The notes under the pieces: generated by a model
What the model saw: only the letters and a program-made list of their open reading frames with translations
Told to the model about the DNA's origin: nothing
Database searches by the model: none
Assembly (NCBI GenBank): GCA_963930655.1
Contig: OZ005621.1
Span: 14,991,001 to 15,055,000, forward strand
Direction of reading: 5' to 3'
From: Myrica gale
Taxonomy: Eukaryota; Streptophyta; Magnoliopsida; Fagales; Myricaceae
DNA: 64,000 nucleotides
Translations under genes and position numbers: made by a program
Shown here: in pieces, positions 32,222-45,218 of the stretch
Layout of the letters: every line of letters starts with the position of its first letter
Position numbering within the stretch: the first letter of the stretch is position 1

Positions 32222-34690
32222 ACAAGCGATTCAAATACCTCACTTAGATGCTTAAGAAATTAATCACATAGACATTCAAATAAATACCTATAATTATTTA
32301 GGTTTTCCAAAAGTACTTATCCTTGAAAATACGATTTCATTTTCAAAAGATTACTTTAATTAGCTTTCATAAAAAAATTGAAGAAAACAATTAAACACAT
32401 GCATCAACATTTCATTCTAAGAATTCTAAGCCCAAAACAACAACTTATAATGAGCCTAACTCAATTTCCTTGTTCTAAACCTTACCAAACCTAATGTCTA
32501 TCAAACTCCACCAACTTAACCTCATTTTCCTCTTATAGACTTGTTGTTCTAATCCACTTCATCAATATACTTTATAACAACAAATATCCCTATAGAAAGC
32601 TTAACAAAAAGTATAACCAATGACCAAGGGCAGCAGCCTACTCGGCTCTAAAGAGCTCTATCTATCATTGACATAAATTCCAATAAGCTATCATAGTCTA
32701 ATTCCACTTGCCCTTAGGTTAATGACACTGCCCGAACCTTACATACACCTTAAACCTTCATATTTTCATTTATAAGACCTAGGTTTACATTAGCAACATC
32801 AACAACACATAATATCAAAGATCTTAACTTCAATTTCTATATGCACCTAGTTCATTTCTATTTAAACAAGCTAGCCTATCTTCAACCCTAGCTTGAAAAA
32901 AACCGTGGCTATCAATGACCCTAATCTATCTTTAATCACATGCATGGATAGCAATGTACTCATTTATCACTTTACCACCACTAACCGGTCCATACCTTAA
33001 CACTACTAACTTGGTTTTATGCTTAGTCTATTCGACCAACATCAATTGTCACTAACCTACATGCAACATTATTTCTCCATGATTTTAACTAACCATTACA
33101 TTAATTATCATTAATCTACCTCAAATCATAAACATTATTTCATCTAATGAAGTCATAAAATTCGGCATAACAACAACCTACATACATGCATAACATCATC
33201 TCCAATATTTAAACCAAGACACCACTTCTTAGCCCAAAACCATGGCTTTAACCCTTCCTCCATCAATCAACAACATCACAACCATAACTCCAACAATCCC
33301 AACCTAATCAGATCCAATATTCATGCATCTACAAAGGAAAAAGAACACAAGACATTCGGCCAAGACAACAAGTCCACTCCTTTGAGAAAAATCAAACCCT
33401 AACTTACCTTTCTAAAGCTGGACACAAGCTGATTAGGAAAACACCTAGCATAAGAATACCCAAAGTTAGATCTAGGAAAGAAAAGAGAAATGAGATGGAC
33501 ATGCAAAGAGGAAATCAGATTTCCTTTACCTTTTCCTCCTTCTATCTTACTCAGCCAACACCAAAACTTCACTCTCTTGGCTTCTCTCACTCTACCACCT
33601 CTTATATGACTGAAAAGAGCTAAGATGATTGCAAGCAAGGTACTGATAAGGCTGGAAATAATATATGGAGGATGAGTTGTTGGAAATGGTGTGAGAAAAG
33701 GGAAGGGAAGCTTAGAGAAGTGATGAGGAGTTCGGCCAAAAGAAAGAAAATGAGCTGAAGGGATGAATGATTCAGTCAAGTGGAGTGGAATGAGGTGAGC
33801 TAAATGAGGTGAGAGATGTGAATAAGATGGAAAAAGGGGCTGAATCTAGTCTATGTACGTCCAAGGAAACAAGAAGAAAGGGTCTCATTTGCTTTAGCCC
33901 ATGTGACATGTCAGTGCATTTAAGTGCTTGTCTCCTCTATCTTTCCAATTCTTTGCCTCCAATCCAACTCTCATGTGATTCCTCTCCCCACTCTCCATAA
34001 ATGTTCATCTTGCATCACATCTCCCCTTTCTAGCCAACATCACATCTCCTTTTTCAGCCAACAACACATCTTTTTTTTTACAAGCTACTTTCCTCTACCT
34101 TCATGCCATTCAAGCACACTAACTTATCTCCATGACAAGCACACTAACTTATCTTCATTATAAGCACATTAATTTATCTCCATTATAAGCACACTAATTT
34201 ATCTCCATTATAAGCACACTAGCTTATCTATATTACAAGCACAATAACTTATCTCCATTATAAGCACACTAACTTATCTCTTAGTTCTTTATCAAACTAT
34301 TCTATAAGCATTCCAATTATCACTTAATTCTCCTAATGATGCTTAAGACTACCTAATGGAGATTAAGGTTACTAAACAAGGACATGAAATGATTTACATG
34401 CACAACATAGAATTTCACAACTATAGATTAATATGTAGTGAATTTTACTTAGAGAATTTCGGCAATAATAAGAAATAAAATACTCTCCAAATATTCTTGG
34501 TATTTAATTTCATAAATCATGGTAGCATAATAATAAGCCAATGGAAAAATTAATTCATAAAGAAAATCTACCTTGAAAAATTCGGCCATGACAATTATAC
34601 TAACATAATTTCACATCATAATTAAAATACTTAAGGAAACTTATAGTTCAAAATATCATAATCAACTTAACATCTTACATTGGCCAAACA
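32222..34690 (-). repeat. Gypsy LTR fragment, minus orientation
   Basis: The text starting ACAAGCGATTCAAATACC matches the solo LTR near 56303 (ACAAGCGAATCACATTC), and the end near 34676 (CATTGGCCAAA) matches that LTR near 60366. So this is a truncated copy of the same LTR family in the same minus orientation, cut on its left by the plus-strand LTR and on its right by a copia LTR fragment. No gene is seen; a CT-rich leader lies near 33400-33780. Confidence 0.65.
34113..34283. repeat. 25-bp tandem repeat, about seven units
   Basis: Units AGCACACTAACTTATCTCCA plus five more bases follow each other with a strict 25-base period, with a few substitutions each. The array lies inside the minus-strand gypsy LTR fragment; a looser version of the same words occurs in the solo LTR near 59770-60000. 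Confidence 0.85.
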
Positions 34691-35429
34691 ACGGAGCATA
34701 TGAAATGTGGCCGTTGGGTTTAGAATATTTCTCAAGTAGTAGAAATGATATGTGGTCGTTGGGTTGTCATTTTAGACGAAATGAAGGTGTATTTGTAGGC
34801 CACATATGAAAACTAGTCGTTTATAGCAGTTGGGAGTTTTTGCTAAAACGAGCCGGTTGACCGCTACATGAACCGGTCGACCGCTTCAAGTTACCGTTAC
34901 CCAACGGTCATATTGTCAGACGCTTCAACGGCTCTTTTGTCAAAACCAACCGGTCGACCGCTACATGAGGCGGTCGAAGTACCAGTCGACCGCTTGAACA
35001 ACCGGTCGACCTCCTCAACTTAAGCATGATCCGGTTCTTTTAAAAACAAGGTTTTGACCACTTTTAAACACCAAATTTTGAAGACATACTTCCCATAAGT
35101 ATACGAAGGTTTGAAGGTTTGATTGAGATGTTTTGAAACCTATAAAAACATTTTAATCTTTCAAACAAAAACTTAAAACGGTTTATGCATGTGTTGAAAG
35201 ATATGCAAGTGCATGATTCAAATCCTTGTCAAATGTGAAATAAAGAGTTACAAGGATTATACCCTAAGGTCTTGAATCTTCACTTTGAGCTCCTTGCATC
35301 TTCTTGTTCTTCTTTCTTCAAGTCTTTGGCTCTTTCATCAAGTTGTCTTTGTCTTTGAAGATGTCAATTTTATAAACTTGATCCATTTATTGAAATCATC
35401 AAAATCTCAATTGTGTACAAAAGCCAACA
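34691..35429 (-). repeat. Copia-type LTR fragment with paired GGTCGACC palindromes
   Basis: It ends AAGCCAACA, and the text before it (ATCATCAAAATCTCAA) resembles the terminal region of the Sirevirus LTR. At 34855-35010 it carries several CCGGTCGACCG or near copies in pairs (CGGTCGACCGCTACATGA / CGGTCGACCGCTTC). No adjoining internal region is seen; it is a truncated fossil. Confidence 0.6.
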
Positions 35430-35519
35430 GATTTGTGGCCTTGAACGCTTGAAAATAAATTGTTATGTATCACTTTCATATTGTGTTGCTATTTTCATGC
35501 TTGGTTTGTGATTGTGTGT

Positions 35520-37439
35520 GTTTTGGTTGCATTTCAATGGCATGAACGGTGAGATTCTGGGCTTTCTGTGTGAACCGGTTCTAACCTCTAAACATTAGGA
35601 TATAACCGGTTCACTTAACAGGTTGGAACTTGTTATATTTCTCATTAGAATCGATTAGTACAGAGTAAGAGCCTTTTTTAAGGATCTGACCGGAACATCA
35701 GGTTGTAACGGGTTCGAAGCTAAACCGTGTCAAGTTCGAATCTTTTAAACAGGTTCCAACCTGACTGGAACAGGTTCGAACCGTGTTAAATCGGTTCGAA
35801 TCTGTGTTGCGGGCCAAAACCAAAAACATGAACAAAAAAAAGAAAATAAAAAAAGAAAACAAGCCAGAACCGTTTTATACAGTTAATGTTGGCATTGGAC
35901 ATTGTCAGCTCGAGTGCCCGATGTGCATTTCGTTGGTGAAATGAAGTTTAAATTTTAGAGGTGTTGTTGGTTGATAGTGTTGGTTGCATTTCGTTGTCAC
36001 ATTGAAGTTATAATTTCGGAAGTGTTTGCAGGTTCTTTGTTCCATTGTAGTTTGCTGGCCAGAGTTGGTTTGATTTAATAAGTTGTATTGATATAAATAA
36101 TGTATATATAGTTTGTAAAAAATGGGCTGGATAGATTTTATGTCGTTATGCTGTTGAATTTTTTTCTCCACTTATTCCATGTCTTTGTGTTTCACATTGT
36201 AGGAAAAGATGAAGGAAGTGGAGGCCTAAGCAACCTTGGAAGGGATGACGCTTACTGATGTGGAGGTTTTCACCCAGGTCCTTGGGGAGAAACGAGGGTA
36301 CCTTAGAGGTTTGGGTGATTCGGTGCGGCCGGTTAGTACTTCTTGCTCATCGTCATCAGCGGATATGGCGCGGAGATTGATGGAGACCCTGTTGGAGTTG
36401 GAGCAGATTAGAGCGAACCGTGAGAAGGAGAGCCAAGAGAAGATGCACGAGATCCACGGTGTGCATTAAAAGATGTGAAGGAGATGCAGGAGCGGATGGC
36501 ACGATATGACCGATTTATGTCACTGTTTGCGCTGGGTGCTTTGCATGACGTCGGTGTGTAGTTTTTTTATGTGATCCATAGTATTATTTGTTGGTTACAA
36601 TTATATAGAACAACATTTCCAGTCCTTGCTGCAGTTCGTACATGTTCTTTTCTATCGTTGTATATATACATATATTTTGGTACATTTGATATTTTAATTT
36701 ATAAATTTTTTCGCATGAGATGATATTTATTTGGGATGATTTTGCATTGAATTTGTGAAAAATAGTAGAATTTTCAAATTTGTTGTAAATCAGGTCATAC
36801 AGGTTAGAACCTGTATGACCTTCTGATTCTAACATGAAAACAGGTTAGAACCATAATCTAAGAAGTTCGAACCGGTTCACTAGAAACAGGTTCGAACCAC
36901 ACAATATAGGTTAGAACCTAAAAGTGGTCCAAACTCTAAAGAACAGGTTAGCACCAGTACAGAGCCAACGTGGTTAGAACCTAAAAATTCAAGGTTCTAA
37001 CCTAAAATATTAAATTCGAACCATAAAAGAACAGGTTCGCACTTCTTCGTGGGGAATCGGTTCTAAGCTTTACATTGAGGTTCGAACGCATTTTCGTTCT
37101 AACCACTTTATTTACGAGATAACCAGCTGTTGACTAATAGGTTCTAACGTGTTTATTTAGGTTTGAATTTATTAAAGCAAACCGGTTCTGACCGGTAAAA
37201 ACAGGTTTGAACCTCTTATGTGAACAGGTCCAACCTTCTCTTCATGGACGAATTTAATGGGATTGGACAAGAGCTTTGAACCTATTCCTTTAGGGACAAA
37301 CCTCATTTGTCTGTCCCTAAAAACCTATAGATACACCACCTATAGGGACGGACGTTAGGGACGGATACGTCCGTCCCTAAAAGGGTTTACGGATGAATTT
37401 TGGGTTTTTAGGGACGAAGAGCCCAAATTTCTAGTTGTG
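35520..37439 (+). mobile_element. CACTA element A, right part with GGTTCGAACC subterminal repeats
   Basis: The right terminus, read from the end, is CACAACTAGAAATTTGGGC at 37439. Inside lie TTAGGGACG-type and many GGTTCGAACC / GGTTCTAACC words at 35560-35810 and 36790-37250, placed as subterminal transposase-binding repeats. Between them is a coding remnant (36200-36570). No left CACTA tip was found, so the left border is only where the repeats begin. Confidence 0.65.
36200..36570 (+). pseudogene. CACTA Ptta/En/Spm-type ORF, C-terminal exon remnant
   Basis: After an acceptor-like TTGTAG at 36197-36202, the frame reads LEGMTLTDVEVFTQVLGEKR and GYLRGLGDSVRP, then a helical tail (MARRLMETLLELEQIRAN). 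This is the C-terminal part of the plant Ptta/En/Spm transposase-like protein. A stop (TAA at 36227) and a frame change after HEIHGVH (about 36467) show it is decayed; the coiled-coil tail (KEMQERMARYDRF) continues in another frame. Confidence 0.65.
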
Positions 37440-37980
37440 CATACACTCTTATTCATTGACATTCAAAAGGATAATACAATCATCAGGTTTGAACTGAAGG
37501 ATGAAACCCTGAGATTTTCCTTCTTCTAGAAGGCCTGGTCCATCGACTACCGAATGATGTGTTTCATCGTTAGCTGACTGTGATGTGTCACGTCGTTAAT
37601 TGACTAATTTTAGCAAATTTGAAACCTAGGGACCATTTTGAAAAAAAATCTAAAACTTAGAGACCAAAATAGTCATTAACCCTATTTTTTACTTTTGTAG
37701 GCACCGAATATTTTAAACTCGGGAACGTCATTTAGACTCTAAATGGAAAATACACTTTGGGAACCTTCCAAGTTAGATAACATTAAAAGTTTACGACGTG
37801 GACACGAATCCTCCTATGTCGTCCTTGATACACACCAGTCCAAGCCCATGTTTAATTGTTCACGTGCCGCAGGGGCCTTAAGGGTAGGGCTCATGCATCG
37901 TAATCCGGTTGTTTGCCCTACAACTTCCTGCCTAGCAATTTCAAATGGTTGCACGGAATAAAATGTAAAATTCTAAAAAG
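37440..37980. other. Spacer without recognisable gene
   Basis: Contains a 72-codon frame at 37743-37961 without family resemblance. Nothing supported. Confidence 0.35.
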
Positions 37981-38600
37981 TCTATTCGACTTTTAACTTT
38001 TTAACTTTTACTTTATCCTCACTTTTATTATTCTCTTCACTAACATTTTCTTATCTTTTTATTGTGAACCGCCTTATCATTTATCTTTCTAGTTAACTTT
38101 CAAGTATTGATTCAATTTCAAACTCTCAACTATCACTTTTTTATCTAGAGAAAATTGAGAATTCAAGATTAAGTTGAATACTGTATAGTTTTATTTTAAA
38201 TTTTTATTTTTGTTGATTGTAGTTATCATTTTTCAATTTATGATAATTTTTTGATATCTAATATGTCTAATAAAAAGTTAAAAAAGGAAAAAATTGAAAA
38301 ATTAAATGAATGTCATAATAAGATTAAACTCTTTTCCAAATACAAGTATTGCTTATAGATATTATCAACAATAACCGAAAACTCTAGGGAAAGAAGTTTT
38401 TCAAAACTAAAAGTAAATGAAAATGATCTATAACAAATCTTGATTACAAAATTCTGATAAGTAATTTTGCATCTCAAAATCCAAGAAGAATAATTTGTAA
38501 AAAAAATACTGATATTTTTATATCTTAATATAATAATTTATTATAAAGGCCCCTTTTTATGATTTTGCCTAAGGCCTGATTTATCTTATAGACAGCCCAA
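37981..38600 (+). mobile_element. hAT element remnant, 3' end
   Basis: The plus strand near 38340-38430 reads S-T-I-T-E-N-S-R-E-R-S-F-S-K-L-K followed by V-N-E-N-D-L, the hAT-family C-terminal dimerisation motif (usually A-S-A-E-R-S-F-S-K-L-K). It is followed near 38548-38580 by GGCCCCTTTTTATGATTTTG and CCTAAGGCC, a typical 3' end of plant zinc-finger hAT elements. The rest is deleted. Confidence 0.55.
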
Positions 38601-38607
38601 TCTCGCT

Positions 38608-39980
38608 CGTATGGTTGGCAGCGGCGGCTCAAAGGGGTAGGGAGTTGAGGTGATCACCTAAGGCCCCTTAATTAGGAACACCCCTATTATAAAACCTATA
38701 TTATAGTAAAATTAAAAATTTTAAATTATGAATGTGTATATTATAGCAAAATTAAAATAAAGGAAGAAAAAAACCTAATTTTTTAGATAAAACTTAATTA
38801 AAGGCCTATACAATAGGAATATTTAAAAATTATAAATAAATAACACATCCTAGAAATTAGCACGTAACTTTTCAAAATAATAGCATCATTCACAATAAAT
38901 TTTTAGCTCCTAAAACCAAGAATCTCAACTACCTACTTTATTGCTCGTAGTACCCAAACAGTTAAATTTTAACTTAATTTTTTAACGGTACACAACTACT
39001 TTATTGCTCATTAAGTTCTCAAACAATTAAATACACTGTCTACCACAACTACTAATTTATTGCTAATTACGTTCTCAAATAATTAAATTCTAACTTCATT
39101 TTTTAAACGGAGTGGTACACCAATTATGGCTAATTAGATTATTATAAATAGTGGATTGTTCTAGTAACATTACAAAACAACCTATTTTTGTGCAAACGCT
39201 TCTCATTAATTCCGAAATGTAATCGGCAAATAAGCTTCTGAGAGTCTTGATCGTTGGTTGCTGCTGCTTCAACAAATCTAGAATTACTGATCATGTTATA
39301 TTGTTCAAGAATTTACATTTCAATTTATTATTGACATCAATTAGTTTTGTTTATCTATTATTATTATTATTCATTATTTGTGTAAAATTTTTAATTTTTA
39401 AAATGATTGGTAGAAAATATCCATCTGGATATGAAAAGCTCAAGAAAAAAGGAGAATAAAAAGTTTATTTCAACCTCATTGAGGGAACCAAATTCTAATC
39501 AAGAGGTAATAAGTGTATTCCTAAAAAGCTTGTAATTCACAGGAAGAATCAATTTGATGAAAATGATGATGAAATTATGGAGTCAGTATAGAAATCTTTC
39601 AAAAATGATTATTTTTATTATATTGTAGATCAAACAATATCTTCCAGCATAGATTTGAATTATTTTCAAAGTATGATAACATATTTGGTTTTTCATTTAG
39701 TTTTGAAAGATTAATATCTTTTGATGATTGTGCTTTAGAAAAAAAATGTCACGCGCTCTGATATTGATGGGTTGGATTTATTTTTAGAATTAAATACTTA
39801 ATCTAGTAAAATTACTAAATTATTTTTCAAATGATTTTATTGCATATAAAATACTATTCACCATATGTAACATTGCATTGCAGAAAGAAGTTTTCAAAAC
39901 TAAAGATTATAAAAATTATTTTACGAAAAACTATTTTTCAAGATAGATTAAGCAGTTTAGCAATTTTATCCGATTAGAGA
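38608..39980 (+). mobile_element. Second hAT remnant, deleted middle
   Basis: Begins near GCGGCTCAAAGGGG with CACCTAAGGCCCC at 38658, a hAT-like end. At 39401-39460 the frame reads MIGRKYPSGYEKLKKKGE, the N-terminal start of zinc-finger (MYM/TTF-type) hAT transposases, and at 39855-39970 FSKLKIIKIILRK and QDRLSSLAILSD, its C-terminal end. Most of the catalytic region between them is missing, and stops break the frame. Confidence 0.55.
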
Positions 39981-40850
39981 TGACCATACATACCAGCAGC
40001 AGCGAAAAGTGGTCATCGTCATCCAAGGAAGCTGTCACTTGGATTGCGTGGAAATCCTCAAATTTGATATCTTGAATCTGTTCGAAAAGGATTAAACAAA
40101 AGAAAACTGGAAGAGAGGTAAAGAGGTAAGAAATGGGAAGAGAGGGAAAATGGGATTGCAGAGGTAAACAAAGGAAAAGAAGCCCCAAGGAGAGCATAAA
40201 CAGGGAGAAGGAGGTCTAAAAGATATCCGAGATGAAGAAAAAAATATAATAGGATAGAAGAAAGGTCATGGATGAATCAGAAGAAGGAAAAAAAACCAAG
40301 GGTAAACCATCACTACTAGAATTTTGACATTCAGTGACGAAATTCTCGGTGATTTTCGTCACTAAAAATCCATTTTTAGTGACAAAATACTATTTTCGTA
40401 TCTAAGAATGGATTTTTTGTCACAAATTTCGTCCCTAAAGGTTTGTGTGATGAAATAAAATTTTGGTAACTAGAAGTCAATTTTTTTGTGACGAAAATTT
40501 TCGTCATAATGCGATTGATCGGTCCAGGAATGATCGATGGTACCTTTTATGACAAAACGCTCCGTCGAAAATGCAAATTTTTTGGCGATGAAATTACGTC
40601 TTCACCAATACTGATCAATCGGTAGTACATCAGCTGATCGAACGTTTCCAAATAAACACGTGGCTTTGTTAACTTAGCGATTGGTGTCAACCACTATTCG
40701 ATCGGTGCACGAAACATTAAGGAAATGCGAAACAACGATCGATCGTTTTATTCTACTAATCGATCACCGTTGCAATGAATAGAAATGTGCCATGTGTTAG
40801 CCACACGTTATGTAACTGTAACCATCACTTTTTGAATTAGTGATCGATCG

Positions 40851-41012
40851 ATGATTCAACAAATGGTAATGGCTCATGTGGCGGATGTCAATGCCGTGTT
40901 GGAAGAAATGAAGAAGACCCTGGATGATTTCAATACAGAGGCATATCCACAGAAGATTCTCAAAGATATTCTTGATGACGTGGCGAATTTCCGTGATGCT
41001 GTTCGAACTTGA
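40851..41012 (+). pseudogene. Short helical frame inside CACTA B
   Basis: The frame MIQQMVMAHVADVNAVLEEM continues to FRDAVRT and a stop, 53 residues, rich in helix formers. It resembles the coiled-coil C-terminal tail of CACTA-encoded proteins, but the match is weak. Its position within the subterminal array would fit a last exon. Confidence 0.3.
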
Positions 41013-42780
41013 TCTTTTTATGATGTTTTTACTCTTTATTTGAGACATAAATTTGGATTATTGTTTTTATTTATCTGTTTGAGACTATGTTTATTTTAAT
41101 TTAGGTTTTTATTTATGTATTTGGGACATATCTGTTTATTTGTGGATATGTAGTGACTTTGATTACAGTTTATGTATTTTTTATTAGTATTTTTCCCTAC
41201 ACTTAGATACGTAAATTGACCAAAATACCCTTTGGTTGGCAAAATTAACAAAATTTTTCAAAGTTAAACAACTAAATAAAATTTAAGTACATACATATAC
41301 ATGTAAGATATTTATAGCGATCAATCAAATAAGTAATATAAGAATTTAAATAAAAATTATTTTTAAAATTTTAGGACCACCACCGATCGGTAAAGCACGG
41401 TGTCGTTTAGATATATTCAACCGATTGATCGTCCAATATGTCGTCGTTTTGGAGCATAAAGCCTATGGATTGCTACATAATACGCCGATTGATCGGCCTT
41501 ATGCGTCGTCATTTCCGTTATAAGAAGTGATCAACCGTTAACATACGACGATCGATCGTCTAGCACATCGTCATTTTAATCATAAAGGACGATCGATTGG
41601 ATATTCTATGGATCGATCGGCAAAAACTTTTGTTTTTAAGTATTGGTGATTGAAGAATGTGAGTTTAAATTATTGGAAACAGAAAATATATATTAACAAA
41701 GTATGTTAGGATGTATTTAAATTACGTAAAAACAAATCGATCGATTGGTATGAGGAATCTATTAAGATGTCATAAACTAGTCATATAACGCTTATTTAGC
41801 ACATGATTATAAGTTATTAGTATGAGGTATTTATTAATATGTCATAAAATAGTCATATAACTCTTATTTAGCATGAGAGTTATCGATGGACGATTTGTAG
41901 AGGACGATGTCATTTTGGCTTTTAAGATTGATTGATCATCGAAAAATGCCAATCAATGGCCTGCAATCATCGTCATTTTAAATTAATGTACAGATAGATC
42001 GATACATTTGTAACGATTGATCAGTTGAAAAACTTAGCGGGAATTTTAAAGCTGGCACGACGATCGAATGGTTTAATTACCGATCGATCGGTGTTTATCG
42101 AGCTTGAAATGCAGAATGCTCTAAAGTCATGGGTGAAGTGCAAAAACACACCCACAAAAAGAGGAGACCTAAGGCTTGTGGCAAGTAGCTATTTTCCCTT
42201 CACACTTAGCCCAAACACCGTCTTTTTGGTTGGGAGTGTTTAGAATAGCTTAAGAGTAAGCCAAGCTCAAATTTATTGGTTTTTTAACTAGGTGAATATT
42301 GAAAATTTGTGAAATTTTGGTGGAGATTTAGTTCATTTTGGTGTTGATTTAGTGCAAGAGGTAATATACTCGACCTACACTATGATTTAGGAATGATTTG
42401 GTTGGTTATTTGGTGTTTTTTTTATTTGGGTATTTATGAGTATTGTGGATATAATTTGTGATGATTAGAGCTTATTAGGGTGTCTTTAATATGTACATTG
42501 TAATGAGTATTGAATGAGGATGATTTCAGAGCGCTTTGGGCATGGATTTGAGTGTGTGGGAAGGGATGGCATGGTGTTATCGATCTAGGTAATTTTCGAT
42601 CGATCACCATTTATAAAATTGGATCGTCAGTTGGATGGAATAAAAACGATCGATCGTTGTGCTATAGACGATCGATCGTTTGTCAGATGGAGGTGTGATG
42701 ATCGATCGTCTTGTTTTAGGCGATTGATTGTCCATAAATACCGACCGATTGCCTGTAATACCGATTGATCGGTGTTTAAG

Positions 42781-43463
42781 GATGGTTGTAAATTATTGAT
42801 CATGTGTAGCATTTATACTATTTACGTGTTTGATTATTTAAGTACATTTCTGGAAAAGAATCATGAAGTTGGTGAAGATTGGTCGATGATTATAGCAATG
42901 TTTTATTATTATTTATGCATGTGTAATATTTGTGATATTTACAAGTTTGATTATTGAAGTTCTTGAGTTAAGGAAATAAATTATGAAGTTTGAGAAGCAT
43001 GGAGGATGAATATTGGAGTGTTTTTTACTTGTTCTGTTTTAGTTTATTTTTGGCATATAATGTGTGTACCCTTAGACCCCCGTTCAAGGGTTATGAGGCG
43101 ATAAATATGCTTTTATCACATAATAATCCTTGAATTGTCCAAAATATAGATAGTTTGAGATTGTGTATTCGCGGTTGGATGAGTTCAGTAGTTGTATCCT
43201 ATCCAGTCTTGGAGGAAGTTCGGTATTATCTACCTTTTGTCTTTTGGTTATACTACTAGCATTGGTGTATGACGTCATACAATTATTGTTGATAATTTTT
43301 GCCCCATCGCTGGTGCGTGTACTTGGGGACTGGGGTGAGATGGTGCTAAACTTTTCTCGGGTATGATTGGTGGGACTTTAGAGATCACCGTGAAATTCGT
43401 ATCGACGAGAACTTCAAGTGCATAAATACTTCCTGACTATTTTACTCAGAAGATCTCTGTGTT
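42781..43463. other. Interior of CACTA B, unassigned
   Basis: Between the subterminal array and the DUF4216 piece. No frame was recognised. It probably holds introns or decayed coding sequence. Confidence 0.3.
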
Positions 43464-43745
43464 TTGGACATTCAAGTAAGTCAAGAGTTTTATCTAGTTG
43501 ATAATCTGCATGGATTCACGTGGCGAGTTGTGCAGAAGTTGTTGTATAGAAATGCATATGACATTTCCGGTTTGGATCCGAACGGTGAAGTTAATTTAAA
43601 CGTCAAATCGGGAGCGGTCATCACGAATGAAGCGTATCAGGATGATAATGCCATTGACTTGATTATAGACTTCCGAAAGATTAACCTTAAGGAAACTAGC
43701 ATAACTCAGTCGAAGCACAAGCACACAACAAGCAAACTTGGATAA
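43464..43745 (+). pseudogene. CACTA TNP2-like transposase, DUF4216 piece
   Basis: The frame reads VSQEFYLVDNLHGFTWRVVQK, then R-N-A-Y-D-I, and later EAYQDDNAIDLIIDF. It resembles the DUF4216 region at the end of TNP2-type CACTA transposases (usual phrase A-x-Q-V-F-Y-V-x-D ... W-x-V-V). It lacks the catalytic part. It lies on the same strand as CACTA B. Confidence 0.55.
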
Positions 43746-44022
43746 CTCTCTCAGGTCGTTTCCAGAAGGTATTCACATTTGATCTGGTTCAGTGCATGTA
43801 CTCTTAGATTGCACTCACTCGTCTGCTTAAGGTCACCACCCTGACAACGTAGTCCATCATTCTATCTCATCTTTCTCATGCAACTTTTCAAAAACAACTA
43901 TTTCTCATGCCAATCCATCCCAAATGGTTTTTTGACACAAAATCTTGATTTTTTTAGACAGATTTTTTCATGCAAACAAAAAAATTTGCTTATGTGCTAC
44001 TTCTAATGTAAAGTTCCCTATG

Positions 44023-45010
44023 CACTACAAAAAAATAGACTTTTAGTGACAAAATTGTTTCTCACTAAAAGCCAATTTTTTGTCGCTAAAAGAATTAGTG
44101 ACAAAAAATTTTTGTCACCAAGTCTGTCACGAAAACCGAATTCCGTCACAAAAACTTTTTAGTGACGGAAATTTTTAGATAGAAAAAGAATGAAATATTT
44201 AAGCAACGAGATTTTGCAAATCACGAATAAAAAGTGCTTCGCTTGTGAACAGATCGCATAACTTCATCCACTGCTCTTCCGTGGTATCAATGTGGGGCTT
44301 CAGATACGCCGCCTATTTACTCGGGAATTTCTTGAAATACGAATGTATCCGGTTGTTGTGCGTTCGATGTGATATCATCACAGCCTCAAACACCATCCTT
44401 ACGTCCTCTGACGAGTGTAGTCAAGGTCGAAGTGGTCCTTTATAAGTACCATAACTTATAATATTACAATGATAAATGAAATGTTTAACCATGAGTACAA
44501 TCTTTACGAGTTTAATCATACGAACACCCTATCCAGGAACATCATCTCACTTGTTAACGGAGATCAGAATCAGCTCACTTGTTAGTGGAGATCACACTCT
44601 CCCTCTGGGATATGCACCAATAATTTCTCAGACCCGGATCTAAGACTTCTCAAAACTGACCCCACATGTCCTACCTCACCCGCAATTAGAAGCAGATGTC
44701 GCTACATAAAATGAAAATAACAAAGTGAGTCAGTTGTTTAACTTAAAAAAAATAAAATATAACTTAGAATAATTTCTTACATGCACAACTACTAGGACAA
44801 GCTGTCGAGCCTTGACTCATGGCCTTATTCGGTCTCAGAGAAGGAGCACTTGGAGTAGGACTCGGGATCGAACTAATACTAAGCAGAGTAAGTGTGTCAT
44901 GCAACTATCCAGAAGTAACTGAATAATTTCTCGTCCACGCTTCATTTCACCGTACAGCTGTAAATAACAAAACAAATGATAAAGATGTGGTACAAGAGAC
45001 AATAACAATA
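44023..45010 (-). mobile_element. CACTA element D, left end and Ptta/En/Spm exon
   Basis: The left tip CACTACAAAAAAATAGAC is followed by TTAGTGACAAA-type words. The minus strand at 44210-44460 reads MISHRTHNNRIHSYFKKFPS and EEQWMKLCDLFTSEAL, the plant Ptta/En/Spm transposase domain. The next 500 bp up to about 45010 match 61800-62060 (for example TCCTACCTCACCCGC). This is one of two copies of the same CACTA lineage in the window. It contains stops and is broken. Confidence 0.6.
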
Positions 45011-45218
45011 AAAATATTTAAGCAAATATCAACATTACAAAGAAAATATACTTGAAAGAAATTATTAATCAGAATATGATTGTTGCACATTATCACCCGA
45101 TGTCTCATCCTCAGTGTTAGATGTATGCCCTCGAAACCAATCATTTTTAATAATTATGAGATAATTATTGTTATTGATTAATCACTTGTATATTATTTTG
45201 GGTATATTAATTACTTGT

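Larger units (their letters stand above)
40311..43750 (+). mobile_element. CACTA element B with CGATCGATCG subterminal repeats
   Basis: The left tip is CACTACTAGAATTTTGAC, followed by TTAGTGACGAAA-type terminal text. From 40500 to 42780 the words CGATCGATCG, ACGATCGATCGTT and near copies recur dozens of times: a subterminal binding-site array. A 54-codon frame at 40851-41012 lies within it. At 43464-43745 there is a piece of the transposase TNP2 C-terminal DUF4216 region. The right tip was not found; the element is incomplete or nested. Confidence 0.7.

Noticed and set aside
33399-33779. 126-codon minus-strand frame
   Set aside because: Lies in the CT-rich leader of a truncated gypsy LTR; no domain.
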